Made by a program: the position numbers and the translations under genes | In this document: in pieces, positions 42,811-50,886 of the stretch | Layout of the letters: the number at the start of each line of letters is the position of its first letter | How positions within the stretch are numbered: the stretch's first letter is position 1 | The notes under the pieces: model-generated | Told to the model about the DNA's origin: nothing | Seen by the model: only the letters and a program-made list of their open reading frames with translations | Database searches by the model: none | Assembly (NCBI GenBank): GCA_002162075.1 | Contig: CP021423.1 | Coordinates: 2,852,001-2,916,000, forward strand | Direction of reading: 5' to 3' | DNA from: Armatimonadetes bacterium Uphvl-Ar1 | GTDB lineage: Bacteria; Armatimonadota; Fimbriimonadia; Fimbriimonadales; Fimbriimonadaceae | DNA: 64,000 bases

Positions 42811-43446
42811 GTGGCAGAGATGGCAGAGCGGCATGCGGTGGTTGACGGGTATCTAGGAGGGGGCTGGGTTGAAGTGGACTCGGTCTTGGCGGGTTTGGAA
42901 TTGGTGGAGCAAGTGAAGGGATTGAATCAGTTGATGATTCATTTGCGGTGGGAAGAGAAGGATTTGGCGGGAATTTCTCGCGCGGCATCGGTGGCAGAGG
43001 GACTAGTCGAGGGCGTGGTGGACGAGGATGTTTTGGGGGCTTGGAAAGCAGTTTGTTACAATCGGGCGGCGTTTTTTTGGCGGGGGTGGCGGGATGAAGA
43101 TGTTGAAATTTCGGTTGAATCGGAACTGGATTCACGTCGGTTTGCGCTGCTGAATTTGAAATTGGCGGAGCAATTGGATAAACCAGCGGTCGCAAAAGGG
43201 CGGGCAGAGTGGCTCGTGGGAGCATTTGACTGGGCGGCGGGAGAATTGGGAGAGGCAGTACTTCGATTTGATCGGGCGGCGGAATTGGTGGAGGATGAGC
43301 GTGAGGTCTTGATGATGCAGGCTTATGTGGGAGCGGTTCGGGGGGAAGATATTGAGGTCGTTTTGGATCAGCTTGATGGGATGGAGGAAGGGGAGTTTTA
43401 TTCTGGGCAAGTGCGATCCGCGATGGCGGTTTATGGGACTGGCTGA
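42811..43446 (+). CDS. Hypothetical cytoplasmic protein
   Basis: The 211-aa product (GTG start at 42811; ATG at 42820 possible) is mostly helical, acidic and rich in Glu/Ala, with WKAVCYNRAAFFWRGW and AVAKGRAEWLVGAFDWAAGE. The helix pattern hints at TPR-like repeats, but no clean 34-residue unit can be drawn. It is divergent from lpxK with 16 bp between starts and is followed at 30 bp by another unknown gene. Confidence 0.55.
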   Translation: MAEMAERHAVVDGYLGGGWVEVDSVLAGLELVEQVKGLNQLMIHLRWEEKDLAGISRAASVAEGLVEGVVDEDVLGAWKAVCYNRAAFFWRGWRDEDVEISVESELDSRRFALLNLKLAEQLDKPAVAKGRAEWLVGAFDWAAGELGEAVLRFDRAAELVEDEREVLMMQAYVGAVRGEDIEVVLDQLDGMEEGEFYSGQVRSAMAVYGTG

Positions 43447-43479
43447 AGTGGGACTGATTGTGAGACGTTTGATTTTGTG

Positions 43480-43980
43480 ATGATAACGGCGGTGGCGGGG
43501 ATGGTTTTGATGGGGCAGACAAAGGTGATTCTGCCGGCGGCGGATGTGATTTGGCGGGGTCAGCTAAAGGTGGAGGCGGCCATGCGGTCGACTTTTGGGA
43601 AGTCGCCCGAGTGGCTGAAGATTGAGGGTCGTCCGGGGGTTTTGGCGGCGTTTGAGTCCATGGAGATTCCGGGTCGGAGTCCGGAGATGATGGATGTGAT
43701 GGTGGTGTTGGATTCGAAAACTCGGCGGGGGAAGGAAATTCAGCTCAAGATTTCGGGAGGATTGGGGTGGGTTGTTCCGTTTGAGATGCTGGGGATTGAG
43801 ACGCTTGGGGTGGAGCGGAAGGCGGGGTCCGTGAGTGCTTTGGAGCGGCGGCAGGGATGGTCGGCGACGGATTTTTGGGGGATTTCGGGTTTGCCCGATG
43901 GGACTCGGGCGCGGATGATGGAATCGAGTCGGGTGGATGAGGGGGATAACCGGACAGTGTTTACTCTGCGGGGGCCGTAG
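43480..43980 (+). CDS. Hypothetical protein, possibly exported
   Basis: The 166-aa product starts MITAVAGMVLMGQTKVILPA, a short hydrophobic N-terminus that may be a signal peptide. A beta-rich central part (IQLKISGGLGWVVPFEMLGI) and a polar C-terminus follow. I see no known motif. A GTG one codon upstream is an alternative start. It follows the gene at 42811 by about 33 bp and precedes a repeat copy at 44003. Confidence 0.5.
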   Translation: MITAVAGMVLMGQTKVILPAADVIWRGQLKVEAAMRSTFGKSPEWLKIEGRPGVLAAFESMEIPGRSPEMMDVMVVLDSKTRRGKEIQLKISGGLGWVVPFEMLGIETLGVERKAGSVSALERRQGWSATDFWGISGLPDGTRARMMESSRVDEGDNRTVFTLRGP

Positions 43981-44002
43981 GTTGAGCGGGATTTGTAATG
44001 GG

Positions 44003-44032
44003 GAGATTCCGGGTTACGCTCGGAGCGACGAG
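44003..44032 (+). repeat. Palindromic intergenic repeat, type R1
   Basis: A 30-base unit beginning GAGATTCCGGGTTACGC and ending GACGAG. The same unit, with few changes, recurs at 44865, 44948, 46600 and, decayed, at 45067. This copy's hairpin arms are weakened by substitutions compared with 46600-46629. Confidence 0.65.
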
Positions 44033-44124
44033 AGACATTGGTTTCAGGGATTTCGATTTCAAATGCGGAAGGAGCCGTCAGATTGATGAACTGTCGGGGT
44101 TAGCCAAACGTGTAATCTTTTGTG

Positions 44125-44856
44125 ATGCGTGGAATTGGATTTCTTGTCTTGTTGGCTTTTGGAGGATTGATGTCTTTTGGTTGTCGGAACGTCGAGGACT
44201 TTAAGGTTGAATATCGCCCATTTGCCTCAGAGCGGTTAATCGGTAGCTCGAAATTGATGCTGGGTCAGGAGAATGTCACTTCAAAATTTGTGACTTATCG
44301 GTCTGAATTGCGCGCGCGGGTGTCGGCGGTTTCTGAGATCACATGTCAATACGATGCGGAGAAGTTTACATTGCAGGTTGTGGAGGAGGGCCGAGAGGTT
44401 TCTATTGACCGTTCGGGGTGCGTTTTTGATGGTCAATCAGGTCGAATGATGGTGAAGGCAGATGTCTTGAGACTGCGGGCCTTTCTCGATCGCGTTATCC
44501 CGGGGAGCGAATTTTGGCGGCGTGGTGAATTTGAGATGCAATCGGGTGTCCGATTGACGGGGCGTGAATTGGCGGCGATGAAGATTGTCATGGACGACCT
44601 GGTTCGAATGGCTCCGAAAGGTAAGCGTGACTTGTCGCACTATTCTTTTTCTATCAGCGATGCAACACAGCATGCCAATTTCGCGAGACTCTTTTTTGCT
44701 CGAAACGTTGTGGCAGTGTATGTTGAGCCGGCTTGGGCACCAACACCGGAGGACTCCCTACGGGTTGGGAGTTCAGAAAATGCGCTTGCGGAGAATTACG
44801 AAGCGTTAGTGGATGTGGACGGCGGTCGGGTTTTGGCCCGGTTTGCGCAACAGTGA
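44125..44856 (+). CDS. Hypothetical exported protein, possible lipoprotein
   Basis: The 243-aa product starts MRGIGFLVLLAFGGLMSFGC; the Cys after SFG could be a lipid site, though the lipobox is imperfect. Two more Cys (EITCQYD and RSGCVFDG) may form a disulphide in an oxidising compartment. No known domain is recognised. Codon use is less G-rich than that of its neighbours. It lies in the stretch of repeats between 44.0 and 46.7 kb. Confidence 0.55.
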   Translation: MRGIGFLVLLAFGGLMSFGCRNVEDFKVEYRPFASERLIGSSKLMLGQENVTSKFVTYRSELRARVSAVSEITCQYDAEKFTLQVVEEGREVSIDRSGCVFDGQSGRMMVKADVLRLRAFLDRVIPGSEFWRRGEFEMQSGVRLTGRELAAMKIVMDDLVRMAPKGKRDLSHYSFSISDATQHANFARLFFARNVVAVYVEPAWAPTPEDSLRVGSSENALAENYEALVDVDGGRVLARFAQQ

Positions 44857-44864
44857 GAATGTTT

Positions 44865-44895
44865 GATTATCCTGGGTCACGCCTGGGATGACGAG
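44865..44895 (+). repeat. Palindromic intergenic repeat, type R1
   Basis: A unit with core CCTGGGTCACGCCTGGGATG, a variant of the R1 hairpin. It is followed 14 bp later by an R2 hairpin, the same order seen at 46600-46665. Confidence 0.7.
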
Positions 44896-44909
44896 AAGGG
44901 GGTTCTTTT

Positions 44910-44933
44910 ACACTGGTTTCACCAGTGCCACCC
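44910..44933 (+). repeat. Palindromic intergenic repeat, type R2
   Basis: CACTGGTTTCACCAGTG is a perfect 7-bp stem (CACTGGT/ACCAGTG) with a 3-base loop, followed by CCACCC. Copies occur at 46642 and 61689. Confidence 0.75.
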
Positions 44934-44947
44934 GGTGGCTTGCTTTT

Positions 44948-44976
44948 GAGATTCTGGGTCACACCCGGAATGACGA
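44948..44976 (+). repeat. Palindromic intergenic repeat, type R1
   Basis: A third R1 unit with core TTCTGGGTCACACCCGGAAT. It lies within the 280-base intergenic stretch 44857-45136, which is almost wholly made of such units. Confidence 0.7.
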
Positions 44977-45017
44977 CTTACGGGCATTTCTTGGAATTAG
45001 ACCGTAGGTAGCCCCCT

Positions 45018-45049
45018 CCTTCCCCCTCCCCCAAGGGGGAGGGGGAAGG
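45018..45049. repeat. Perfect 15-bp G/C-rich inverted repeat
   Basis: The arm CCTTCCCCCTCCCCC (45018-45032) is exactly complementary to 45035-45049 around the two bases AA. It is a pure pyrimidine/purine palindrome and would form a very stable hairpin. There is no T run after it, so it is not a standard terminator. Confidence 0.85.
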
Positions 45050-45066
45050 CAGTCAATATTCTAAAT

Positions 45067-45092
45067 GATTCAGGGCTAAGCTCGGAATGACG
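45067..45092 (+). repeat. Decayed palindromic repeat, type R1
   Basis: GATTCAGGGCTAAGCTCGGA followed by ATGACG keeps the R1 outline with several changes. Confidence 0.45.
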
Positions 45093-45136
45093 GGAGGCAC
45101 TGGTGGAGTCACTCATCTTTGCTAAAATGAGGGTCG

Positions 45137-46462
45137 ATGCCGAAGGCCGCATTTACGACGCTTGGTTGCAAGGTGAATCAGTACGAGACGCAGCGGATTT
45201 TGGATTCGTTTGCAGCGGATGGGTTTGAGGTCGTTCCGTTTGATCAGCCAGCAGATGTTTATGTAATCAATACGTGTTCGGTGACGAGTCAGGCGGAGAG
45301 CAAGAGTTGGTATGCGGTGCGGAAAGCGGCACGAACAAACCCGGCGGCGAAGGTGGTTGTTACGGGGTGTGCGGTTCAGATGGGGTTGAACAAGGGGACT
45401 GAGATGGAGGTTGGCGATGTCTTTGTGCCAAATCCGGAAAAGTTAAAGGCGAAGGAGTATTTTTATCGTGCGTTTCCGGAGATGGAGAACTGGGTGAAGG
45501 CGGAGCCGGTTTTTCCGGTGGAAACGGGCATTCAGGGACGGACGCGGGCGACGTTGAAGATTCAGGATGGGTGCAGTGTGATGTGTTCGTACTGTTCGAT
45601 TCCTTATACGCGACCGGGAATGGTGAGTCGCCCGGCGGATGAGGTTTTGGCAGAAGCGAAGAAGCTCGCAGAGATGGGCTATCACGAAGCGATTTTGACG
45701 GGGGTTTTGATCGGCGCGTATGGGCCGGAGAGTGGAAGCGGGGGGATGGAGTTTGAGGAGTTGGTCACGCGGTTGAGTGAGGAGAGTGGGCTGGCGCGGA
45801 TTCGGATTAGTTCGATTGAGATGCACCAGGTGACCGAGCCGATTTTGGATTTGGTGCGGAATGGGGTGGTGATGCCGCATTTTCATATTCCGCTACAGAG
45901 TGGGGATACGGGGGTTTTGCGGGACATGAACCGCCGCTATGACCAGCAGATGTATTTAAATTTGTGCGACCGTGTTTATGCGGAGTTACCGGATGTTCAG
46001 ATCACGACGGACATTATGGTGGGGTTCCCAACGGAGACTGCGGAGCGGTTTGAGTCGAGTGTGGCGGTTTGTGAGCATGTGAAGTATTTGAAAGCGCACG
46101 TTTTTCGGTTTTCGCCGAGGTTCGGGACACCGGCGGATCAGTGGGGTGATCCGGTGAGTCCGCAGGAGAAGCAAGATCGGGCCAAACGGTTGACGGAGGT
46201 CACGACCCGGACGGCGCAGGAGCAGGTTCGGCGGTTTGTGGGCAGGACGGTTCGGGTTTTGGTGGAGCGTCGGGGGAAGGATGGGCTTTTGGAGGGGACG
46301 AGTGATAATTGGCTGACGGTGAAGTTTGCTGGAACGGAGGGGATGCGGCGGAGTTTGGTTTGGGTTCGGATTGAGGATGAGAAGGATGGAGTGGCGTTTG
46401 GGGAGTTGGCGAGTGGTCCGGAGCGAAGTGGGGCTTTGGTGATGGCGCGGGTTAGGAGTTAG
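45137..46462 (+). CDS. mtaB: tRNA t6A37 methylthiotransferase MtaB-like
   Basis: The 441-aa protein has an N-terminal UPF0004 domain (TTLGCKVNQYETQRI, VINTCSVTSQAESKS, VVVTGCAVQ) that holds one Fe-S cluster, a radical-SAM core with CSVMCSYCSIPYTRPG (C-x3-C-x2-C), and a C-terminal TRAM-like region (about 375-440). Its start LGCKVNQYE and length fit MtaB, which methylthiolates t6A at tRNA position 37. RimO or MiaB are less likely on these motifs. It stands alone between two repeat-rich spacers. Confidence 0.9.
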   Translation: MPKAAFTTLGCKVNQYETQRILDSFAADGFEVVPFDQPADVYVINTCSVTSQAESKSWYAVRKAARTNPAAKVVVTGCAVQMGLNKGTEMEVGDVFVPNPEKLKAKEYFYRAFPEMENWVKAEPVFPVETGIQGRTRATLKIQDGCSVMCSYCSIPYTRPGMVSRPADEVLAEAKKLAEMGYHEAILTGVLIGAYGPESGSGGMEFEELVTRLSEESGLARIRISSIEMHQVTEPILDLVRNGVVMPHFHIPLQSGDTGVLRDMNRRYDQQMYLNLCDRVYAELPDVQITTDIMVGFPTETAERFESSVAVCEHVKYLKAHVFRFSPRFGTPADQWGDPVSPQEKQDRAKRLTEVTTRTAQEQVRRFVGRTVRVLVERRGKDGLLEGTSDNWLTVKFAGTEGMRRSLVWVRIEDEKDGVAFGELASGPERSGALVMARVRS

Positions 46463-46599
46463 GAAAGTTTGATAAATTATTGATTGACGGGAAGGGGATT
46501 GAGTTTTTTACATGGGTTACTCCTGTGTTACCTGCTGAAATCAATTGATCCAACTGTGATCCCTTGGCATCGAGCAGGGGCAGAAGAGGCGTTGTCATT

Positions 46600-46629
46600 G
46601 AGATTCCGGGTCACGCCCGGAATGACGAG
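46600..46629 (+). repeat. Palindromic intergenic repeat, type R1 (best copy)
   Basis: TTCCGGG TCACG CCCGGAA forms a perfect 7-bp stem with a 5-base loop, flanked by GAGA and TGACGAG. It lies in the 274-base spacer 46463-46736 before the SPFH gene. Confidence 0.8.
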
Positions 46630-46641
46630 ACGTGGGTGCTT

Positions 46642-46665
46642 GCACTAGTTTCACCAGTGCCACCC
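46642..46665 (+). repeat. Palindromic intergenic repeat, type R2
   Basis: GCACTAGTTTCACCAGTGCC, one base different from the copy at 44910, 12 bp after an R1 unit. A more distant relative may lie near 46511-46533. Confidence 0.7.
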
Positions 46666-46736
46666 TCGGATCGATTGTTGTGGTTGTTGGGACTTCCAAA
46701 ACCCTTTGGACTGGTCAATCCGTATTTAGGGTTGAC

Positions 46737-47642
46737 ATGGGAGCATTTGTTCTTGGGATTCTGTTGCTGGTTGTGGGATTTGCTTTGCGCTCGAACGCAA
46801 AGAACCCAGAATTCAAGAAAGCGGCACCGTTTGCGGCGCTCTTGATTTTGGGGGGTGTGGCTTTGGCGGTGATCGGGCCGATTGCAGGATCGGTCGTGAT
46901 TGTAAAGTCAGGATATGTGGGTGTCAAGTTGCGACTTGGTGCAGCAACGAGCTCGCTACCAGAAGGGTTGCACGTCTTGGTGCCAGGGGTTGAAGAGGTC
47001 GAGCTTTTGGAAGTTCGGACTCAGAAAGTTGAGAGTAAAGCAACGGCGGCGAGTCGGGATTTGCAGCCAGTGACGACGGATTTGGCGTTGAACTTCCGCA
47101 TTGATAGCAGTAAAGCGGCGGATTTATACAAAGGTGTCGGTACGGAGTATGGGTCACGGATCATTGCTCCGGCGGTGCAAGAGGCGATCAAGGTTGTGAC
47201 GGCACAATACACGGCGGAGGACTTGATTCGACAACGAGGCAAGGTCAAGACCGAGGTCGAGAATTTGATTGCGACGCGGCTGCGGCAATATGCGATCATT
47301 GTTGATCCGGGTGGTCTTTCGATCACGAACTTTGAATTTTCTCCGGAGTTTAACAAGGCAATTGAGTTGAAGCAGATTGCGCAGCAGGATGCGGAGAAGC
47401 AGAAGTTTGTGTTGCAACGGGCGGAGCTCGAGAAGCAGACGAAGATTGCCCAGGCGCAGGGTGAAGCGGAGGCGGCGAAGTTGAACGCCCAGGCTTTGCA
47501 AGCGGCGGGAGGTGAGTTGGTTGTGGCTCGAGAGTGGATTCAGAAGTGGGATGGTCAGGTTCCGCAGGTGAGCGGTGGCGGGGGGATGATTATTGATCTG
47601 GGTTCGATTTTGAAAGGGAAACCAGCGACGACGACGAACTAA
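46737..47642 (+). CDS. SPFH/prohibitin-domain membrane protein
   Basis: The 301-aa protein has two N-terminal hydrophobic segments (AFVLGILLLVVGFALR and FAALLILGGVALAVIG). The SPFH domain follows from about 55 (IVKSGYVGVKLRLG, VTTDLALNFRIDSSKAADLY), with a coiled, Glu/Ala/Lys-rich C-terminal helix (QQDAEKQKFVLQRAELEKQT). This is the prohibitin layout; such proteins form membrane rings linked to protease control and membrane domains. The ATG at 46737 is chosen because the upstream frame extension is made of repeats R1 and R2. A terminator follows. Confidence 0.88.
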   Translation: MGAFVLGILLLVVGFALRSNAKNPEFKKAAPFAALLILGGVALAVIGPIAGSVVIVKSGYVGVKLRLGAATSSLPEGLHVLVPGVEEVELLEVRTQKVESKATAASRDLQPVTTDLALNFRIDSSKAADLYKGVGTEYGSRIIAPAVQEAIKVVTAQYTAEDLIRQRGKVKTEVENLIATRLRQYAIIVDPGGLSITNFEFSPEFNKAIELKQIAQQDAEKQKFVLQRAELEKQTKIAQAQGEAEAAKLNAQALQAAGGELVVAREWIQKWDGQVPQVSGGGGMIIDLGSILKGKPATTTN

Positions 47643-47650
47643 ACCTGGTG

Positions 47651-47685
47651 AAAAAAGATCCCCGAGCTGGTAGCTCGGGGACTTT
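47651..47685. terminator. Bidirectional terminator between convergent genes
   Basis: TCCCCGAGCT (47659-47668) and AGCTCGGGGA (47672-47681) pair perfectly around GGT. An A run precedes (47651-47656) and a T-rich stretch follows, so it can end transcripts of the SPFH gene (plus) and the outer-membrane protein gene (minus). Confidence 0.88.
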
Positions 47686-47707
47686 TACTTGGTCGTCCGG
47701 TTTTCCC

Positions 47708-48259
47708 TTAGAACTTAACGATGCCGTACTTGAGGCTGAGGCTCAGACCATTGAAGTTGAAGCCTTGATATTCGGGGCTGATGTCGTATCGAGCCGCGAG
47801 GGTCAGTCGGTCGCCGAATTGAACGCCGAATTCTGCGTTGGCGTTATATCCGAGTCGCTTGGCACTGAAACGGTTGACGCCTTGGCTGATGGCGTAGTCG
47901 GTGTAGTTGAGTCCGCCTCGGACAGCGAAGTAAGGTTGGAAGTCGTTGCTTCCGCCGGCGACGCTGTTGAATGGAATAACGAGTCCAACGGTGTAGGAAC
48001 CGAGGAAGACTTTGTTGCCATTTTTGGACTGACTGATCAAATTGAAATTTGTGCCCACTTTTCGTTCGACGGTGGCGCCTTGACGCATGGTAGAGATTCC
48101 GAAGCTGTACCATTGGCTGCCGAGGGCATTGCGAAGATCGGCATCTGCAGGGAGGAAGACGCCAATTTCGGGTCCGGCGTACTGACTGTTTTGTGCTTGC
48201 GCGGCCATGGGGATGGCGACGAGGCTTAAGGTTGCTAGAGCAAGAATGCGGCTTCGCAT
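47708..48259 (-). CDS. Outer-membrane beta-barrel protein
   Basis: The 183-aa protein has a clear signal peptide (MRSRILALATLSLVAIPMAA to AQA), then alternating polar/hydrophobic strands (YSFGISTMRQGATVERKVGT, LSLSLKYGIVKF) ending in a C-terminal Phe, the usual signal for outer-membrane barrel assembly. Size suits an 8-strand OmpA/OmpW-like barrel. Function is unknown. It appears to lie downstream of a gene of which only a 3' fragment remains at 48307. Confidence 0.75.
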   Translation of the reverse strand: MRSRILALATLSLVAIPMAAQAQNSQYAGPEIGVFLPADADLRNALGSQWYSFGISTMRQGATVERKVGTNFNLISQSKNGNKVFLGSYTVGLVIPFNSVAGGSNDFQPYFAVRGGLNYTDYAISQGVNRFSAKRLGYNANAEFGVQFGDRLTLAARYDISPEYQGFNFNGLSLSLKYGIVKF

Positions 48260-48306
48260 GGCGTGAAGGTACCCGTTTTGGTTGGAGTTGGGTTCCGGGG
48301 TTTTGA

Positions 48307-48408
48307 TTATTTGGGTCTGGGGGTCAGGGCGAGGAGGTTGCCCTTCGGCACGTTCCGGAGTAGGACATTGTCACCAAGATTTTCGACGATGAAACTTGAC
48401 CCTAATTT
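48307..48408 (-). pseudogene. 3' end of a gene truncated at the composition junction
   Basis: The minus strand here is open and protein-like, reading KLGSSFIVENLGDNVLLRNV then PKGNLLALTPRPK and a TAA at 48307-48309. There is no start codon: the frame meets a TAG at 48433-48435, inside the next plus-strand gene. I think this is the end of a real gene whose 5' part is missing. It would have been upstream of the outer-membrane protein gene. The break, at about 48.40-48.43 kb, is where plus-strand composition changes from G-rich to C-rich. I do not recognise the protein. Confidence 0.5.
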
Positions 48409-48428
48409 GGCGCAGTAAGGAAACTTTC

Positions 48429-48851
48429 GTGACTATTCAGAATTTGCCTCATGCCTTTGCTCAGGAGCCCCGAAAGTTGTTTCTTCTTGATGGCTTTGGT
48501 GCCATCATTTCGGCCCTTTTCCTGGGTGTTGTCCTTTTTCAGTTTGAGACATTTTTCGGTATGCCGCGTCCTGCTCTCGTTCCTCTTGCGGGTGCTGCGG
48601 TTGGGTTTGCCATTTTCTCCCTGACCTGTGCAGCTTTGCGGCCAACGAACTGGAGAATTTTTGTCCGGTTGATTGCTTCTTTCAATTTCATTTATGCGGT
48701 CGTTACATTTGTGATTCTCATCCAGGGTAACCATCCTTTGACCCCCTTTGGCATTGTCTACTTTGTGAATGAACTGATCATCCTCGCGGCAGTCATCACC
48801 TTGGAGCTTAAAACCGCCGGCATCCCTCAGACTGAGAACCTGACCAGGTAA
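48429..48851 (+). CDS. Small four-helix membrane protein of unknown function
   Basis: The 140-aa product starts at a GTG (48429) with AAGGAAA 8 bp upstream. It has four hydrophobic helices: LDGFGAIISALFLGVVL, LVPLAGAAVGFAIFSL, FIYAVVTFVILI and GIVYFVNELIILAAVIT. No family is recognised. It ends 10 bp before fabD and may be the first gene of the fatty-acid unit. It is the first gene of the C-rich segment. Confidence 0.65.
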   Translation: MTIQNLPHAFAQEPRKLFLLDGFGAIISALFLGVVLFQFETFFGMPRPALVPLAGAAVGFAIFSLTCAALRPTNWRIFVRLIASFNFIYAVVTFVILIQGNHPLTPFGIVYFVNELIILAAVITLELKTAGIPQTENLTR

Positions 48852-48861
48852 AACCGTATCC

Positions 48862-49788
48862 ATGATCGCGGTGATTTTTCCCGGGCAAGGATCGCAAAAA
48901 CCGGGCATGGGTGCCGAGCTGTACCAAACCAACACCTTTGCACGACAAGTCTTCGATACTGTCGAAACCGCAACTGGTGTCAATGTTGCTAATCTGTGCT
49001 TTAACAGTGACGAAGAAACTCTTCGTCAAACCCAGAATGCTCAACTTGCCCTATATACTTGTAGCCTCGCGGCTTACTATGCGCTGACCGATACCTATCC
49101 AGAACTCAAGCCGAGCGGAATGGCGGGACACAGTGTCGGAGAATATGCCGCTCTTGCTGCCGCTGGTGTCATTTCGCTAGAAACCGGGGCCAAGTTGGTC
49201 CAGCGACGAGGTGACATCATGGCCCGCGCCGGAGAATTGCGCCCCGGAGGGATGGCGGCTGTTCTCGGGCTTGAACGCTCAGAACTCGAATCTGCCCTAT
49301 CCTCCATCCAAAACGGAATCGCGGTCATTGCCAACGACAATTGCCCGGGTCAGCTCGTTATTTCCGGTGATCGGGATGCGGTTGCTGAAGCTTCGGCCCT
49401 CCTGATGGAACGCGGCGCGCGCCGAGTCCTCCCGCTTAACGTCAGCGGAGCCTTTCATAGTCCGCTTATGGTTGAATCTGCGGAAACTATGCGCACTGCG
49501 CTTGACCAAGTGCAATTCAACGCCAACGCGATTCCGGTTTATAGCAATGTCACGACCAAGCCAGGTGATAATTGGCCCGAATTACTCGAACAGCAGCTCA
49601 AATCCCCGGTTCTCTGGACGGGATCGATGGAGCAAATGATCGCCGACGGCTACAACGTCTTTATTGAATGCGGGGCGGGCGAAGTCCTGATTGGGCTATT
49701 GCGCCGAATTGACAAGGAAAAAATCGGACTTCGTGTTCTTGATTCCGCGACCCTTGAGGAAACCCGCAACGCCCTCATCGCAAGGTAA
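48862..49788 (+). CDS. fabD: Malonyl-CoA:ACP transacylase
   Basis: The 308-aa protein starts IAVIFPGQGSQKPGMGAELY, has the nucleophile motif GHSVGEYAALAAAG (Ser), and SGAFHSPLM (catalytic His). It loads malonyl onto ACP for fatty-acid synthesis. It precedes fabG by 7 bp in the order fabD-fabG-acpP-fabF; fabH and plsX are not seen upstream. Confidence 0.96.
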   Translation: MIAVIFPGQGSQKPGMGAELYQTNTFARQVFDTVETATGVNVANLCFNSDEETLRQTQNAQLALYTCSLAAYYALTDTYPELKPSGMAGHSVGEYAALAAAGVISLETGAKLVQRRGDIMARAGELRPGGMAAVLGLERSELESALSSIQNGIAVIANDNCPGQLVISGDRDAVAEASALLMERGARRVLPLNVSGAFHSPLMVESAETMRTALDQVQFNANAIPVYSNVTTKPGDNWPELLEQQLKSPVLWTGSMEQMIADGYNVFIECGAGEVLIGLLRRIDKEKIGLRVLDSATLEETRNALIAR

Positions 49789-49795
49789 CACACCC

Positions 49796-50542
49796 ATGAC
49801 TATTGACCTCTCTGGAAAAGTCGTCGCCGTCACTGGCGCATCGCGCGGTATTGGTGCCGCGATTGCCGAAGCCTTCGCTCATGCCGGAGCATCCGTTGCT
49901 TGCATGGCAACATCCGAAGCGAATGCGGCTAAAACGCGTGACGCCATCGTTGCGGCAGGTGGAACAGCCGCGGCATTTGCGGTTAATGTGGCCGACGAAG
50001 AGTCTGTGAAGTTGGCATTTTCTGGCGTTGAGGCAGATTTAGGTCCGATTTCGATTCTTGTCAACAATGCTGGGGTGACGCGGGATGGATTGATGATGCG
50101 GATGAAATCCGAGGATTGGGATATGGTTTTGGATGTCAATTTGAAAGGAGCTTATCTTTGTACTCAAGCGGTAATGAAATCGATGATGAAGGCCCGATGG
50201 GGCCGCATTATCAATATTAGTAGTGTCATTGGTCAGCATGGTGCGGCTGGACAGGCCAACTATGCGGCTTCCAAGGCTGGACTTCTTGGTTTGACGATGT
50301 CGACGGCTAAGGAACTCGGCTCTCGCGGCATTACTTGCAATGCGATTGCCCCAGGATTCATTGAAACTGATATGACTCACGATTTGGGAGAGGACTTCAA
50401 GACTCACGTCCAGAACACAGCTCCGGCAGGAAGACTAGGCACTCCAGAGGACATTGCCGCGCCTGTTCTGTTCCTTGCCAGCGAACCCGCGAGCTATATT
50501 ACGGGGCAGACTTTGACGGTTGATGGCGGACTTTTCCTCTAG
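49796..50542 (+). CDS. fabG: 3-oxoacyl-ACP reductase
   Basis: The 248-aa SDR protein has AVTGASRGIGAAIAEAF (NADPH loop), VNNAGVTRDGLMMRMKSEDW, the catalytic Ser in ISSVIGQHGAAG and YAASKAGLLG (Tyr/Lys). It reduces the 3-oxoacyl-ACP intermediate. The ATG at 49796 gives the normal length; an upstream in-frame start would lie inside fabD. The middle of the gene (about 50.0-50.2 kb) is G-rich, unlike the C-rich genes around it. Confidence 0.96.
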   Translation: MTIDLSGKVVAVTGASRGIGAAIAEAFAHAGASVACMATSEANAAKTRDAIVAAGGTAAAFAVNVADEESVKLAFSGVEADLGPISILVNNAGVTRDGLMMRMKSEDWDMVLDVNLKGAYLCTQAVMKSMMKARWGRIINISSVIGQHGAAGQANYAASKAGLLGLTMSTAKELGSRGITCNAIAPGFIETDMTHDLGEDFKTHVQNTAPAGRLGTPEDIAAPVLFLASEPASYITGQTLTVDGGLFL

Positions 50543-50589
50543 CCACGACTCACAACCAGCAACCGCACCCACAAATTCGGAGTAATATA

Positions 50590-50610
50590 GCGGGGGGCAA
50601 GATGCCCCGC
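50590..50610 (+). other. GC-rich hairpin in the acpP leader
   Basis: The spacer between fabG and acpP contains GGGGC AAGAT GCCCC with outer GC pairs possible, just after TAATAT (50583-50588), which could be a -10 element. There is no T run. It could be an mRNA 5' structure that stabilises the highly expressed acpP message, or a weak attenuator. Confidence 0.4.
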
Positions 50611-50631
50611 AAACAAAGGAAAACCTAAGAA

Positions 50632-50865
50632 ATGGCAGAAGTTTTTGATCGAGTCCGAAAAGTCATCTGTGAGCAACTCAGTGTGACTGAAGGAGAAGTC
50701 AGCGAAGACAAGCGCTTCCAGGAAGATCTCAACGCCGACTCATTGGACGTCGTCGAATTGATCATGGCCCTTGAAGAAGAATTCGGAATCGAAATTCCCG
50801 ACGATGATGTTGCAAACATGAAAACCGTTGGCGATGTCTCCGGATACGTCGCATCCAAGGTCTAA
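50632..50865 (+). CDS. acpP: Acyl carrier protein
   Basis: The 77-aa acidic protein has the phosphopantetheine serine in DLNADSLDVVELIMALEEEF. It carries growing acyl chains for FabD/G/F and is modified by AcpS (gene at 19.5 kb). AAGGA lies upstream of the ATG. Confidence 0.97.
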   Translation: MAEVFDRVRKVICEQLSVTEGEVSEDKRFQEDLNADSLDVVELIMALEEEFGIEIPDDDVANMKTVGDVSGYVASKV

Positions 50866-50886
50866 GCTACCGAAGAAATAAGGAAT

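Noticed and set aside
43998-44204. 68-codon plus-strand frame before the exported protein
   Set aside because: Its first part is the R1 repeat and the rest overlaps the next gene in another frame.
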